From an uncultured Eubacteriales bacterium (GTDB lineage Bacteria > Bacillota > Clostridia > Oscillospirales > Oscillospiraceae): a DNA stretch of 24,655 nt. Where the stretch lies: positions 1-24,655 of the forward strand of contig UQQF01000029.1 in assembly GCA_900543085.1 (NCBI GenBank). The letters are read 5' to 3'. Positions within the stretch are counted from its first letter, which is position 1, and each line of letters begins with the position of its first letter. Below are positions 14,230-22,264 of the stretch, in pieces. The notes beneath the pieces were generated by a model. The model worked only from the letters and a program-made list of their open reading frames with translations, did no database searches and had not been told where the DNA came from. A program made the position numbers and the translations under genes.

Positions 14230-14524
14230 ATTCATACTCTTTATACTGCTGATGGCGGGCGTGGTGCTGCTGGAGATGTACCTCGCGCACAAGCCCGGCC
14301 GCTGGCCGGGGCTGGTACTGCCCATCGTGTCGTTTTTGATTTCGCTGATATATCCGCTCAGCATAACCAACCTCGGCGACATGGCGGCGGCCATAGCCCA
14401 GGCGGTCATCGTCTGGGTGCTGGCCAACATACCCACGGCCGTGCTCCTGGCCATCTACTTCGCCGCACGCCGTAGGGTTCGCCGCACGCGCGAGCAAAAC
14501 AGGATGAGCGCCCAGGATCTGTGA
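14222..14524 (+). CDS. small membrane protein paired with the DUF2089 regulator
   Basis: 100 aa with three hydrophobic segments (near 3-21, 30-48 and 56-82) and a basic C-terminal tail RRRVRRTREQNR, predicted cytoplasmic. I do not recognise a family. GGGAGGAAGG precedes ATG 14222, inside the end of the DUF2089 gene. The overlap suggests a regulator/membrane partner pair; a sensing role is inference only. Confidence 0.75.
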   Translation: MLRFILFILLMAGVVLLEMYLAHKPGRWPGLVLPIVSFLISLIYPLSITNLGDMAAAIAQAVIVWVLANIPTAVLLAIYFAARRRVRRTREQNRMSAQDL

Positions 14525-14542
14525 CCATCCGGGCAGCAATAT

Positions 14543-14574
14543 AAAAGAAGCCGGTCTTGCGACCGGCTTCTTTT
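14543..14574. terminator. bidirectional intrinsic terminator
   Basis: A 14-bp perfect stem (arm AAAAGAAGCCGGTC, loop TTGC) has T4 at one end and A4 at the other, between two convergent genes. Confidence 0.88.
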
Positions 14575-16241
14575 CATTCAAACAGATACACCCTGAGTTC
14601 ATAGGGTCTGGCGGTGAAGGCGTTGTTGACGACGACGTTGAGGTCGTAGTTCTTGAATATCAGCTCGCCGTCGACGAGGTTGAAGCCCTCCGGGCAGGTG
14701 AAGTAGGTCTCCTTGTCCACCAGCGAGGCTATCACCAGCAGCCGCCGCTCCTCGAATTCGCGGCTGTAGACGTAGAAGTTTGCGCTCTGCGGTATGTGCT
14801 CGGTATAGCTGCCGTAGCGGATGATTGGCTCGCCCTTCCGGAAGGCTATCAGCGCCCGGTAGAAGTTCAAAAGCGAGTCCTCATCGGCGTCCTCGGCTTC
14901 GGCGTTGACGGTGCGGGCGTTCTCATTCACGAAGAACCACGGCTCGCCCTCGGTGAAGCCGGCGTTTTTCCCGGACGTCCACTGCATCGGCGTCCGCGCG
15001 CTGTCCCTGGCGGCATCCTGAGTCAGGCGCAGCACCCTGCGCGGCGAGAGCCAGCGCGAGGCGGCCTTCACCATGCCGCGCGTCTGCACGTCCGGGTACA
15101 TGTCCGCGCTTGGCAGACGGAGATTCGTCATGCCTATCTCCTGACCCTGGTATATGAACGGCGTGCCCTGGAGCAGCATGTACGCCGCGGCGAGCGCCTT
15201 GCCGCTCTCCACGCGGTAGCGCTCGCTGCCGTAGCGGCTTATCACGCGCGCGTGGTCGTGGTTCTCCAGGTAGAGCGCGTTCCAGGCGCGGCCGGCCAGG
15301 CCGTTCTGCCAGGCGGAAAGCGCGCGCTTGAACTTCTTCACGCTGAACCTGCGCCGTATGAAGTCCGTGCCTATACAGTCGGCGCGCATGTGGTCGAAGG
15401 TGAACATCAGCTCCATCTCGCCGTTTTCAAAGTAGCGCAGGGCGTGCTCCAGCGGTACGTTGTCCGCCTCGCCTATTATCACGCAGTCGTAGTCGGACAC
15501 GCTGCGGTGGTAGTAGCTCAGATAGTCGTGCAGGTTCGGTCCCTCGGTGAACTTCCTGGCGCCGTTGGCCGCGGGCAGGCGCGGGTACTGGTCGGGCAGC
15601 CCGGGCGTCTTGGATATGTACACTATGGCGTCCTCGCGGAAGCCGTCCACGCCCATGTCCAGCCAGTAGCGCATGATGTCCACTATCTCCCGGCGCAGGG
15701 CGGGGTTGTCGTGGTTCAGGTCGGCCTGCTCGCGCGCGAAGATGTGGAGGTAATACTCGCCCAGCTCCTCGTCGTACTCCCAGGCGTCGCCGCCGAAGAA
15801 GCTGTCCCAGTTGTTCGGCTCCTTCCTCGCGCCGTTGCGCGCGCGGCGCGGCGCGCGCCAGAAGTAGTAGTCGTGGTGCGGATCGTTCTTGTCGCGGCTG
15901 AGCTTGAACCACTCGTGCTCGGTGGAGGTGTGGTTTATGACCAGGTCCATTATGACGCGCATACCGCGCTCGTGCGCGCCGTCAAGCACCTTTTTGAATA
16001 TATCCAGGTCGCCGTACTCCGGCGCTATGGAGCGGTAATCGGCCACGTCGTAGCCGTAGTCGGCGTTGGGCGAGGGGTATAGCGGCGAGAACCATATGGC
16101 GTCCGCACCCAGGCTCTTTATATAGTCCAGCTTTGAGTACACGCCCCACAGGTCGCCGATGCCGTCCCCGTTGCCGTCGCAGAAGCTGCGCGGCCATATC
16201 TGGTAGACGACCATATCCTTGTACCATTCACTGTGCTTCAC
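14574..16241 (-). CDS. GH13 alpha-glucosidase (oligo-1,6-glucosidase/alpha-glucosidase type)
   Basis: 555 aa, the usual length for cytoplasmic GH13 exo-glucosidases; there is no signal peptide. A (beta/alpha)8 barrel starts at WYKDMVVYQIWPRSF. Conserved regions are DLVINHTS (99-106), GFREDAI with the predicted nucleophile D204, IIGEAD with the acid/base E258, and ENHDHAR with D329 as the third catalytic acid. QIWPRSFCDGNGDGIGDLWG (14-33) is typical of enzymes acting on short alpha-glucosides. Substrate (isomaltose, maltose, sucrose or trehalose-6-P) cannot be fixed; no sugar transporter or regulator is adjacent. It starts at GTG 16241 behind AAGGGGTGAT. It has its own promoter and shares a terminator with the opposite gene pair. 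Confidence 0.9.
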   Translation of the reverse strand: MKHSEWYKDMVVYQIWPRSFCDGNGDGIGDLWGVYSKLDYIKSLGADAIWFSPLYPSPNADYGYDVADYRSIAPEYGDLDIFKKVLDGAHERGMRVIMDLVINHTSTEHEWFKLSRDKNDPHHDYYFWRAPRRARNGARKEPNNWDSFFGGDAWEYDEELGEYYLHIFAREQADLNHDNPALRREIVDIMRYWLDMGVDGFREDAIVYISKTPGLPDQYPRLPAANGARKFTEGPNLHDYLSYYHRSVSDYDCVIIGEADNVPLEHALRYFENGEMELMFTFDHMRADCIGTDFIRRRFSVKKFKRALSAWQNGLAGRAWNALYLENHDHARVISRYGSERYRVESGKALAAAYMLLQGTPFIYQGQEIGMTNLRLPSADMYPDVQTRGMVKAASRWLSPRRVLRLTQDAARDSARTPMQWTSGKNAGFTEGEPWFFVNENARTVNAEAEDADEDSLLNFYRALIAFRKGEPIIRYGSYTEHIPQSANFYVYSREFEERRLLVIASLVDKETYFTCPEGFNLVDGELIFKNYDLNVVVNNAFTARPYELRVYLFE

Positions 16242-16270
16242 GGTATCACCCCTTCGTGATATACGCTTTC

Positions 16271-16298
16271 AGTATAGCAGAGACGCGCCAAAAAGCAA
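16271..16298 (-). promoter_or_regulatory. candidate promoter of the GH13 gene
   Basis: On the minus strand TATACT (16276-16271), preceded by TGC, lies about 16 bases after TTGCTT (16298-16293). The leader is about 25-30 nt. Confidence 0.5.
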
Positions 16299-16411
16299 AG
16301 CCCAAATATTTGCCTCCCCCGCCGCTTTTCGCGCAGGCGCGCATCCCCTCCCCTCGGCGGGCGCGGTTTTGCAGGGAATTTGCCCGCAATCAGGCTTTTT
16401 TATTTTTCCTA

Positions 16412-16440
16412 TTGACAACGGGCTTGTATTATTGTATTAT
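16412..16440 (+). promoter_or_regulatory. promoter of the GntR-ABC operon
   Basis: Consensus TTGACA (16412-16417) and TATTAT (16435-16440) are 17 bases apart, about 38 bases before the start codon. Confidence 0.75.
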
Positions 16441-16460
16441 TCACCTAGTACAATAATACA
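16425..16460. promoter_or_regulatory. inverted-repeat operator, probably for the GntR repressor
   Basis: TGTATTATTGTA (16425-16436) and TACAATAATACA (16449-16460) are perfect 12-bp inverted repeats with a 12-base spacer. They cover the -10 element and transcription start, the position expected for autorepression by the downstream YtrA-type GntR protein. Confidence 0.75.
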
Positions 16461-16477
16461 GCGAAAGGAGACTTGTC

Positions 16478-16864
16478 ATGGACTGGCACATAGCGCCCGA
16501 CGCCCCGATTTATGCGCAGCTGGCCAAGCAGATACGGCTGGGCATAGTCTCGGGCGAATACGTCCCCGGAGAGCGGCTGCCGCCCGTGCGCGAGCTGGCG
16601 CTGAGTGCCGGGGTCAATCCCAACACGATGCAGCGCGCGCTGACGGAGCTGGAGCGGGAGGGCATGGTCTTCCCCCAGCGGACGGCGGGACGCTTTGTGA
16701 CGGAGGACGCCGCACTGATCGCCGCCGCGAGGGAGACGCTCGCTCGCGAGCAGACCGCGGGGTACCTCTCGGCCATGCGCGCTCTGGGCTGCGGAATTGC
16801 TGAGATACGCGGCCTCATAGACGAGCTGACAGAAGAAAAGGAGGAAAAAGATGCCGAATTTTGA
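16478..16864 (+). CDS. GntR-family repressor, YtrA subfamily
   Basis: 128 aa. An N-terminal winged helix-turn-helix (about 8-75; APIYAQLAKQIRLGIVSGEY, LPPVRELALSAGVNPNTMQRAL, EGMVFPQRTAGRFV) is followed by only a short helical tail. This short effector part is typical of YtrA-type regulators, which control ABC exporters and respond to cell-wall stress in Bacillus relatives. AAAGGAG precedes ATG 16478. It overlaps the ATPase gene by 14 bases. The perfect inverted repeat over its promoter suggests autoregulation. The inducer is not visible from sequence. Confidence 0.9.
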   Translation: MDWHIAPDAPIYAQLAKQIRLGIVSGEYVPGERLPPVRELALSAGVNPNTMQRALTELEREGMVFPQRTAGRFVTEDAALIAAARETLAREQTAGYLSAMRALGCGIAEIRGLIDELTEEKEEKDAEF

Positions 16865-17546
16865 GTGCAAAGACCTGGTCAAGCGCTTCGGCGGCGCCAC
16901 TGCCCTGGAGGGCGTGAGCCTGAAAGCCGAGCCCGGCCGGGTGCTGGGGCTGCTCGGCCCCAACGGCTCCGGCAAGACGACGCTTATAAAAACAGCCTGC
17001 GGGCTGCTGCAGCCCACCGGCGGCGAGATACGCATCTGCGGCCGGGCGCCGGGCACGGAGACCAAGAAGCTGGTGAGCTATCTGCCCGACCGCATGTGCC
17101 TGCCGAGGTGGATGAGCGCGCAGCAGCTGGTGAAGTACTACGCCGACTTCTTTGAGGACTTTGACGAGACGCGCGCGGGCGAGCTGCTGACCCGCCTGGA
17201 CATAAGGCCGGAGATGCGCGTCAAGCACATGAGCAAGGGCACGCAGGAGAAGGTGCAGCTGGTGCTGACCATGTCCCGCCGCGCCAAGCTCTACCTGCTG
17301 GACGAGCCGATAGGCGGCGTAGACCCCGCGACGCGCGACTTCATACTCTCCACGATAATGACCAACTACGCCGAGGACGCCAGCGTGGTGATCTCCACGC
17401 ACCTCATCTCGGACGTCGAGCGCATACTCGACGACGTGGTGTTCATAGACCGCGGCCGCGTGGCCATGGCCGGCGAGGCCGACGACGTCCGCTCTCGCGC
17501 CGGCAAGAGCATAGACGAGCTTTTCAGGGAGGTGTTCAGATGCTAG
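16851..17546 (+). CDS. ABC transporter ATPase (YtrB/BcrA-like)
   Basis: 231 aa nucleotide-binding domain. Walker A is GPNGSGKT (36-43), the signature motif is degenerate MSKGTQEK (127-134) instead of LSGGQ, and Walker B is LYLLDEP with D151/E152. A switch histidine follows in STHLISD. The SKG-type signature is usual in drug/peptide or ABC-2 exporter ATPases. It energises the membrane protein encoded next; the substrate is unknown. GGAGG lies just before ATG 16851, inside the end of the regulator gene. It overlaps the downstream gene by seven bases. Confidence 0.9.
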   Translation: MPNFECKDLVKRFGGATALEGVSLKAEPGRVLGLLGPNGSGKTTLIKTACGLLQPTGGEIRICGRAPGTETKKLVSYLPDRMCLPRWMSAQQLVKYYADFFEDFDETRAGELLTRLDIRPEMRVKHMSKGTQEKVQLVLTMSRRAKLYLLDEPIGGVDPATRDFILSTIMTNYAEDASVVISTHLISDVERILDDVVFIDRGRVAMAGEADDVRSRAGKSIDELFREVFRC

Positions 17547-18349
17547 GCAAACTTTTAAAGCACGAGTTCAAGGCGACCGGCCGGGTAATGCTGCCCTTTT
17601 TGGGCGCGCTGCTTGTGCTGAGCGTCATGGTCTGGCTTTCCATAAACGTTTTCTTTTCCAACTTCGGCGGGGTGTCCATCATCGGCGGCATAGTGCTCAC
17701 GCTCTATTTCATGCTGCTCTCGGCAATAGGCATAGTGACGCTGGTGCTGCTGGTGTACCGCTTCTACCGCAGCTTCCTCTCCGACGAGGGCTACATGACC
17801 TTCTCCCTGCCAGCCGGGATACACGCCCAGCTCGGCGCCAAGCTCATCAGCGCCGCCGTGTGGATAGTCCTGACCGGCATCCTGGTCGTGCTCAGCCTGC
17901 TGCTGACCACCTCCACCCTGGGCGAGGCCATCCGTCTGCCCTGGAGCGAGCTTTTCGCGCGCATATACGCCGAGAGCGGCATAGGCGCAGGCAGCATCAT
18001 AGCCATAGTGCTCGAAGTGCTCCTGGCCGTTGTGCTGGGCGCGCTGGTCTCCTGCCTGATATTCTACGCCTCCATGAGCCTCGGCTTCGGCTTCTCCAAC
18101 CACAAACTGCTCTACAGCGTGCTTATCCTCATCGGCATAGGCGTAGTCACCCAGATCCTCTCCGTCTCCGTGCTCTCCGGCGCGGCCATACACATAGGCA
18201 TGGGGCACCACGGCATGTACATGCAGTTTAGCCCCGAAGGCTTGGCGCACGGCATACTGCTGAGCATCTGCGCTGCGGAGCTTATCTATGGCGCCGTGAT
18301 GTACTTTGTGACCGCGCTGTCGCTCAAGCGCAGGCTGAACCTGCCGTAA
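17540..18349 (+). CDS. ABC-2 type membrane protein
   Basis: 269 aa with about six membrane segments (near 17-37, 46-74, 102-122, 148-180, 190-212, 234-258). It starts MLGKLLKHEFKATGR, the amphipathic entry helix common in ABC-2 permeases. The middle is YRFYRSFLSDEGYMTFSLP, a loop often seen in ABC-2 proteins of Clostridia encoded with GntR regulators. It should form the channel half of the exporter with the preceding ATPase. AGGGAGG precedes the ATG. The substrate is not readable from the sequence. Confidence 0.82.
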   Translation: MLGKLLKHEFKATGRVMLPFLGALLVLSVMVWLSINVFFSNFGGVSIIGGIVLTLYFMLLSAIGIVTLVLLVYRFYRSFLSDEGYMTFSLPAGIHAQLGAKLISAAVWIVLTGILVVLSLLLTTSTLGEAIRLPWSELFARIYAESGIGAGSIIAIVLEVLLAVVLGALVSCLIFYASMSLGFGFSNHKLLYSVLILIGIGVVTQILSVSVLSGAAIHIGMGHHGMYMQFSPEGLAHGILLSICAAELIYGAVMYFVTALSLKRRLNLP

Positions 18350-18368
18350 TCGTCCGCATATACAAGGC

Positions 18369-18430
18369 AAACGCCGCAATTTGCTCGTACCTTCGCCGGT
18401 ATGCGTCCAAATTGCGGCGTTTATTCTTGT
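18369..18430 (+). terminator. hairpin after the ABC operon, probable terminator
   Basis: Perfect 15-bp arms AAACGCCGCAATTTG (18369-18383) and CAAATTGCGGCGTTT (18408-18422) enclose a 24-base loop with a nested TACC/GGTA helix. TTTATTCTTG follows. The long loop and broken T-tract make it a less typical terminator. Confidence 0.65.
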
Positions 18431-18435
18431 CAATC

Positions 18436-18464
18436 TTTACAGCTCCACCCACACGTGGTATATT
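18436..18464 (+). promoter_or_regulatory. promoter of the HTH-membrane protein gene
   Basis: TTTACA (18436-18441) and TATATT (18459-18464) are 17 bases apart. The start codon follows 24 bases later, behind AAAGGAGGTG. Confidence 0.6.
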
Positions 18465-18487
18465 GGTGGCAAAAGGAGGTGCGGCAC

Positions 18488-19183
18488 ATGACCCTCGCGG
18501 AAAAACTTGTCTCCCTGCGGGAAAAGTACGGCATGGACGGCGAGCAGACCGCGCAGGAGCTGGGCGTGGCGCCGGAGCGGCTCGCGGCCTGGGAGGACGG
18601 CTCCGAGACGCCCGACCCCTCGGGGCTTATGAGCATAGCGGACGTCTTCGACGTGGAGCTGGAGTGGCTGCTGGACGAAGGCCGCTCCGGCGAGCCGGAG
18701 CCGAGACGCACCAGGTATTCGCGCTTTTGCATGGCCGACCGGGTCTTTACCGTGGCGTTCGTGCTGCTGCTCATACTGAGACTGTGCGCGATGTATCTGG
18801 TGAGCAACGGAGTTTGGCTCAGGCTGTCCATGGGCTACTTCGGCAACACGGGCATTATGCTCGTCCATGTGTGCGTTCTGGCGCTGTTTCCCCTGCTGTA
18901 CTTTACGCTCGGCTGGCTGGCAGCGGCGCTGCTCTGCCGCTTTCTCGCGTCGCCCGAGGCTGGGATGAGGCGCTTTTGCAGCATAGCCGGATGGGTGCTC
19001 TTTGCGCTTTTCTGTATCTATGTCGTGCTGAGCGTCTTCGTAACGCTGGCAGATAACGCGCCGGGAGCGCTTATATTGCTCGTCTCCCCGCTCATGAGGG
19101 CGCTGGCCTCAGCCCCCGAGTGGCTGCTGCTGCCCGGAGCGCTGCTCGGTCTGGCGCACAGGCGTCCGCCCCGGCGCGCGTAG
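18488..19183 (+). CDS. XRE-type helix-turn-helix protein with membrane domain
   Basis: 231 aa. Residues 3-62 form a Cro/C1-type helix-turn-helix (LAEKLVSLREKYGMDGEQ, LGVAPERLAAWEDGSETP, VFDVELEWLLDE). A charged linker (65-80) leads into about five hydrophobic segments (near 86-106, 122-140, 141-153, 165-187 and 193-222) and a short basic end. It is therefore probably a membrane-tethered DNA-binding protein. The signal it senses and its target are unknown. ATG 18488 has a near-perfect AAAGGAGGTG. It stands alone, facing phoR across a terminator, so a link to phosphate control is not supported. Confidence 0.8.
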   Translation: MTLAEKLVSLREKYGMDGEQTAQELGVAPERLAAWEDGSETPDPSGLMSIADVFDVELEWLLDEGRSGEPEPRRTRYSRFCMADRVFTVAFVLLLILRLCAMYLVSNGVWLRLSMGYFGNTGIMLVHVCVLALFPLLYFTLGWLAAALLCRFLASPEAGMRRFCSIAGWVLFALFCIYVVLSVFVTLADNAPGALILLVSPLMRALASAPEWLLLPGALLGLAHRRPPRRA

Positions 19184-19200
19184 ACCGCAAAATACGCAGC

Positions 19201-19240
19201 AAAAAGCCCCGGCGGGTATTCCCGCCGGGGCAGCGTTTTT
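19201..19240. terminator. bidirectional terminator between the HTH gene and phoR
   Basis: The stem GCCCCGGCGGG / CCCGCCGGGGC (11 bp, TATT loop, 19206-19231) is directly followed by T5 on the minus strand. On the plus strand AGCG and then T5 follow. It closes the pst-pho operon and probably also the HTH gene. Confidence 0.9.
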
Positions 19241-20892
19241 CAGAACGTGACGCTTATGCTGGTGCCGCGTCCCGGCTCGCTCTCGAGCGAGATGTCGGCG
19301 TTGTGGTACTGCGCCGCGTGCTTGACTATGGACAGACCCAGTCCTGTTCCGCCGGTCTCGCGGCTGTGGCTCTTGTCCACGCGGTAGAACCGCTCGAACA
19401 CGCGCTCCTGCGCCTCGCGCGGGATGCCCAGGCCGTCGTCGCTGACCGTGACGCGCACGTGGCCGTTTTCCAGCCTGGACACGTCTATGTTCGCGTGCCC
19501 ACCCTCGGGCTTGGAGTACTTCACCGCGTTCTCGGCGAGGTTCCAGACTATCTCCCAGAGCAGACGGCGGACGCCGTTCACTGTGCCCTGCCCGCCCGTG
19601 ACCGTGAGGCTCACTCCGCGGCGCTCCGCCTCGTCGGCGACGTTCGCGGCCACCTCCTTGGCCAGGGCGTACATGTCCGTGTCCTCGCGCGGGAACTCCT
19701 CGCCCTCGTCGAGACGCGAGAGGTTGATGACGTCCTGCACCAGCTCGACAAGCCGCGCCGCCTCGCTGCGGATGCGGCCGAGGAAGCGCTGCTGATCCTC
19801 GGGCTTGACCAACCCGCTCTGCAGCAGCTCCGCCGCGCCCATGATGGAGTGCAGCGGCGTCTTCAGCTCGTGCGAGACGTTGGCCGTGAACTCGCGCCTG
19901 AGCCGCTCGGAACGGAGCTTCTCCGTCACGTCGACGGCCAGCAGCACGGTGCCGCGCTTGCCCTCCTCGGCCACCACGGGGCTGGCGGTGAGCATGTACT
20001 CGCGCTCGCCCCTGGTGATATAGCCCTCCGCGCGCTCGCCCTCGGCGCACTTTTCAAGCAGCGTGCGCACCTCCGGGCTGCGGTCTATGGTCAGCACGTC
20101 GCGGCCCTCGCTGGCGGTGTCCACGCCGAATATCTCCCTCGCGCTGGGGTTGACGCTCATGACCACGCCGGTGCTGTCTATGAGGATGAGCCCCTCGCTC
20201 ATGTTGCCGGTGATGGCCGCGAACTCCTCTTTGCGGCGCTCCAGCTCGTCCATCTGCCCGCTTATCTGGCGCTGCTGGTGCTCCAGGCGGGTGAGCAGCG
20301 GGCTGAGCTCGTCGTATATCTCGTTCTCCAGGGGGTTGTCCAGGTCGATGGCGTTAAGCGGGCCGACGATGCGCTTGCTGAGGCGGCTGGCCAGCCAGCC
20401 GGAGAGCAGCAGCGCCAGCACCAGTATCAGCACCAGCGGCTGGATTATGCCCATCAGCAGAGCCGGGACCGTGTAGTGGGACTCGCTGGTGCGCAGCACC
20501 GTGCCGTCGGAGAGGCGTATGGCGTAGTACACCGTGCGCTCGCTGAGCGTGGAGCTGGTGCGCGAGCCGTCGCCCGTGCCGTACTGTATCGCCTCGCGGA
20601 ACTCCTCGCGCTCGGAGTGGTTCTCCATCATGTCCGCGTCGGCGTCGGTGTCGCAGATGACCGTGCCGTCGGAGTCTATCCAGGTGAGGCGGATGTCGCC
20701 CTCCTCGAGGTCTTCAAAGTACTCCCGCCCGTTCAGCTCCACGCCGTGCGCGGCCAGGCGCGCCTCGGCGCGCAGCTGGGTGGTCTGCTGGCCGGAGAAA
20801 TAGTTGTACAGAGCGCCTACAACAAGGGCGAGCCCGGCCAGAAAGACCACCAGGCTCGCCAGAAAGACGCTGCGGAAAATACGCTTTGTCAC
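19240..20892 (-). CDS. phoR: phosphate-regulon sensor histidine kinase PhoR
   Basis: 550 aa. Membrane segments lie at about 8-28 and 145-168, around a 115-residue extracytoplasmic region. A HAMP-like linker (169-215) and a PAS domain (about 222-325, ITGNMSEGLILIDSTG) follow. Next come the phosphoacceptor motif NVSHELKTPL with H341 and the ATPase domain with N box NLAENAVKYS (451-460), G1 DDGLGIP (485-491) and G2 GGTGLGLS (514-521). Role: autophosphorylation and control of PhoB/PhoP under phosphate limitation. The GTG start at 20892 overlaps the phoB stop (GTGA). Longer frames upstream are inside phoB. It is last in the operon. Confidence 0.93.
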   Translation of the reverse strand: MTKRIFRSVFLASLVVFLAGLALVVGALYNYFSGQQTTQLRAEARLAAHGVELNGREYFEDLEEGDIRLTWIDSDGTVICDTDADADMMENHSEREEFREAIQYGTGDGSRTSSTLSERTVYYAIRLSDGTVLRTSESHYTVPALLMGIIQPLVLILVLALLLSGWLASRLSKRIVGPLNAIDLDNPLENEIYDELSPLLTRLEHQQRQISGQMDELERRKEEFAAITGNMSEGLILIDSTGVVMSVNPSAREIFGVDTASEGRDVLTIDRSPEVRTLLEKCAEGERAEGYITRGEREYMLTASPVVAEEGKRGTVLLAVDVTEKLRSERLRREFTANVSHELKTPLHSIMGAAELLQSGLVKPEDQQRFLGRIRSEAARLVELVQDVINLSRLDEGEEFPREDTDMYALAKEVAANVADEAERRGVSLTVTGGQGTVNGVRRLLWEIVWNLAENAVKYSKPEGGHANIDVSRLENGHVRVTVSDDGLGIPREAQERVFERFYRVDKSHSRETGGTGLGLSIVKHAAQYHNADISLESEPGRGTSISVTF

Positions 20893-21566
20893 GGCTGCGC
20901 CTCCATCCTGTATCCGACGCCGCGCACCGTGCCTATCAGCGCGCCCGCGTCGCCCAGCTTCTGCCTCAGCGTGCGGATGTGCACGTCCACCGTGCGCGTC
21001 TCGCCGTCGTAGTCCGTGCCCCACACCTCGCTGAGCAGCCGGTCGCGCGTGAACACCACGCCGGGCTTGGCCATCATCGTGCGCAGGATCTCAAACTCCT
21101 TGAGCGTGAGCGTCACGGCCTGGCCGTTTACGGTCACGGTGTGGCTGGCCGGGTCGAGCGCGAGCGAGCCGAGCGTGAGCAGCTTCTGCGCGCTCTCCCC
21201 TCCGCCGGAGCGGCGGAGCACCGCCCGCACGCGCGAGACCATCTCCATCATGCCGAAGGGCTTGACCAGATAGTCGTCCGCACCGGAGTCCAGGCCGGTT
21301 ATCTTGTCGTACTCCTCGCCGCGCGCCGTGGCCATTATGACCGGCACCGAGCGCGTGAGCGCGGAAAAGCGTATGCGCTTGAGGATCTCGAGCCCATCCT
21401 CACCGGGCAGCATGACGTCGAGTATGATCAGCTCCGGCACGCGCTTCGCGATCGCCTCAAAGAGCTGCTCGCCGTTTTCCAGTCCCTCGGCCTCAAATCC
21501 GGTGGAGCGCAGGGCGTAGACCTCGATGTCGCGGATCGCCGAGTCGTCCTCTACGCAGTAGATCAT
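20889..21566 (-). CDS. phoB: phosphate-regulon response regulator PhoB/PhoP, OmpR type
   Basis: 225 aa. The receiver domain has an acidic pair E6-D7-D8, the phosphoacceptor D50 (LIILDVMLPGEDG), a threonine in the MATAR switch and the lysine of LVKPF. A winged-helix DNA-binding domain follows (about 130-222, LTLKEFEILRTMM, SRVRAV upstream, DVHIRTLRQKLG and GTVRGVGYRME). It activates pst genes and phosphatases when phosphorylated by PhoR. ATG 21566 sits behind AAGGGGAG. It lies 43 bases after phoU, so an internal promoter is possible but I see none. Confidence 0.93.
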   Translation of the reverse strand: MIYCVEDDSAIRDIEVYALRSTGFEAEGLENGEQLFEAIAKRVPELIILDVMLPGEDGLEILKRIRFSALTRSVPVIMATARGEEYDKITGLDSGADDYLVKPFGMMEMVSRVRAVLRRSGGGESAQKLLTLGSLALDPASHTVTVNGQAVTLTLKEFEILRTMMAKPGVVFTRDRLLSEVWGTDYDGETRTVDVHIRTLRQKLGDAGALIGTVRGVGYRMEAQP

Positions 21567-21609
21567 GTTCTTTACTCCCCTTAAAAATTTACAGGCAAAC
21601 CGAAAACCG

Positions 21610-22263
21610 TCAAATTACCTCGCCGCCCTTGTACTGGCCGGTCTCGGCGAACTCCACCCACTCGGCTATGTTCGTCGCGTGGTCGCCGATGCGCTCGAGG
21701 TACTTGGCTATCATAAGCAGGTCGAGCGCGTACTCGCCCTCGCCCTGGCTGTTGGCCAGGCGCTCTATTATCCTGGCCTTGATGGAGCTGAACAGGGCGT
21801 CGGCATCGTCGTCGCGCTTCACGACTGCGGCCGCGGCGTCCTTGTCCTGGCGCACAAAGGCGTCGACGCTGTCGGTGACCATGCCTATGACCGTGCGAGC
21901 CAGGTCGCCCAGCGCGCCCGCGTCCTCGGGGGCGAGCGGGCCCATGAAGCCCGCGGTGTCGGCTATGTCCAGCGCCTGGTCGCCGATGCGCTCCATGTCG
22001 GTTATCATCTTCAGCGCCGCGCTTATCAGGCGCAGGTCGCTGGCGACGGGCTGCTGCTGCAGCAGGAGCTTGAGGCAGATGGTCTCTATCTCGCGCTCTT
22101 TCTGGTCGATGTCGTTCTCCAGGGCGCGGACGCGCGGGTAGAGCGTGCGGTCGTTGTCCATGACGCTGCGCGCGGTGATGGCGATGGCCTCCTCGCAGAG
22201 AGCGCCCATAGCTATGAGCTCGTGGTTGAGCAGGGCAAGCTGCTCGTCGAATTTTATGCGCAT
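21610..22263 (-). CDS. phoU: phosphate signalling protein PhoU
   Basis: 217 aa, all-helical. The two repeated three-helix bundles are visible from their matching motifs, MITDMERIGDQALDIAD and MIAKYLERIGDHATNIAEW. Their E/R/D residues form the metal-binding faces known in the family. Role: it links Pst transporter activity to PhoR and restrains phosphate uptake. The correct start is ATG 22263 (MRIKFDEQ), with GGGAGG about ten bases upstream. A longer frame runs into pstB. Gap to pstB is one base. Confidence 0.93.
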   Translation of the reverse strand: MRIKFDEQLALLNHELIAMGALCEEAIAITARSVMDNDRTLYPRVRALENDIDQKEREIETICLKLLLQQQPVASDLRLISAALKMITDMERIGDQALDIADTAGFMGPLAPEDAGALGDLARTVIGMVTDSVDAFVRQDKDAAAAVVKRDDDADALFSSIKARIIERLANSQGEGEYALDLLMIAKYLERIGDHATNIAEWVEFAETGQYKGGEVI

Positions 22264-22264
22264 A

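Noticed and set aside
16318..16361. CCCGCCG / CGGCGGG inverted repeat between the GH13 gene and the GntR operon
   Set aside because: Seven GC-only pairs over a 30-base loop are expected by chance in this composition. There is no T-tract and it overlaps no promoter element.
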